Shown piece after piece: positions 5,995 through 6,080 of a DNA stretch of 6,080 bases; positions within the stretch are counted from its first letter, which is position 1; the number at the start of each line of letters is the position of its first letter. A program made the position numbers and the translations under genes. Source of the stretch: an uncultured Lachnospiraceae bacterium (lineage in GTDB: Bacteria > Bacillota > Clostridia > Lachnospirales > Lachnospiraceae); contig CAMPAX010000148.1 of assembly GCA_946633495.1 (NCBI GenBank), forward strand, positions 1-6,080. Direction: 5' to 3'. The notes beneath the pieces were generated by a model, which was not told the DNA's origin, searched no databases, and was given only the letters and a program-made list of their open reading frames with translations.

Positions 5995-6080
5995 TTATCC
6001 GGAGTAACTCCGCATGAATCCGATATCGAAAGCGCCGATCCGAACGATGTTACGATCACAGTCACCGGCCATATATTCAT
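5995..6080 (-). CDS. C-terminal tail of an unrecognised protein (runs off right edge)
   Basis: One minus-strand frame stays open from the right edge to a TAA at 5995-5997, giving 27 residues that end GAFDIGFMRSYSG. Its codons (ATC, GGC, TTC, GAC, CGG) and mixed charged/hydrophobic make-up resemble the real genes here. A competing open frame (39 codons, stop at 5961-5963) is rich in TCG and ATA codons and looks less like coding. I do not recognise the family from so short a piece. The stop is 46 bases upstream of the L,D-transpeptidase start, so the gene may be the preceding member of the same transcript. A short ORF starting at its internal ATG is the alternative. Confidence 0.5.
   Translation of the reverse strand, partial: EYMAGDCDRNIVRIGAFDIGFMRSYSG

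Noticed and set aside
6000..6012. Intrinsic terminator (CGGAG-TAA-CTCCG) at the end of the upstream gene
   Set aside because: The stem is only five base pairs, lies inside the coding tail, and is not followed by a U-tract.

Overview
The window looks like a chromosomal housekeeping segment from a Firmicute of the class Clostridia, probably a gut-type Lachnospiraceae relative. This assignment is inferred from protein style: a methionine synthase without its reactivation domain, a membrane-anchored L,D-transpeptidase with PG_binding_4-like modules, strong AGGAGG-type ribosome binding sites, and roughly balanced base composition. No marker gene is present to fix the taxon. Every supported gene lies on the minus strand, so transcription runs from position 6080 towards position 1. 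Coding density is very high and the longest gap between genes is about 97 bases.

In order of transcription, the window opens with a 27-codon C-terminal tail of an unrecognised gene (5995-6080). A membrane-anchored L,D-transpeptidase of 521 residues follows (4383-5948), then ribonuclease HI (3860-4372, only 10 bases downstream and probably translationally coupled). Next is a cobalamin-dependent methionine synthase of 818 residues (1348-3804). It carries homocysteine, pterin, cap and cobalamin domains but no AdoMet-activation domain. The spacings of 46, 10 and 55 bases, with no convincing terminator or promoter between the genes, suggest one transcript joining cell wall cross-linking, RNA:DNA hybrid removal and methionine synthesis. 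This is probably a shared transcript rather than a shared pathway.

A near-consensus SigA promoter (TTGACA, 17 bases, TAAAAT, with a TGn extension) starts six bases after the metH stop codon. It drives a branched-chain amino acid pair: ilvN, the acetolactate synthase regulatory subunit (803-1279), and ilvC, ketol-acid reductoisomerase (5' 235 codons only, running off the left edge). IlvN modulates the first common step and IlvC carries out the next one in valine, leucine and isoleucine synthesis. The catalytic large subunit IlvB is not in this window. An imperfect inverted repeat (740-767) lies in the ilvN-ilvC gap.

I found no mobile element, CRISPR array, tRNA, rRNA, riboswitch or defence-like locus, and nothing that amounts to an undescribed system. 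The items worth a second look are small: the unusual cofactor loop of IlvC, the trimmed MetH with a low-complexity linker, the promoter abutting metH with a possible leaderless nine-codon ORF, and two small inverted repeats. Three start codons are placed downstream of the longest open frame because ribosome binding sites and family N-termini support the internal ATGs.
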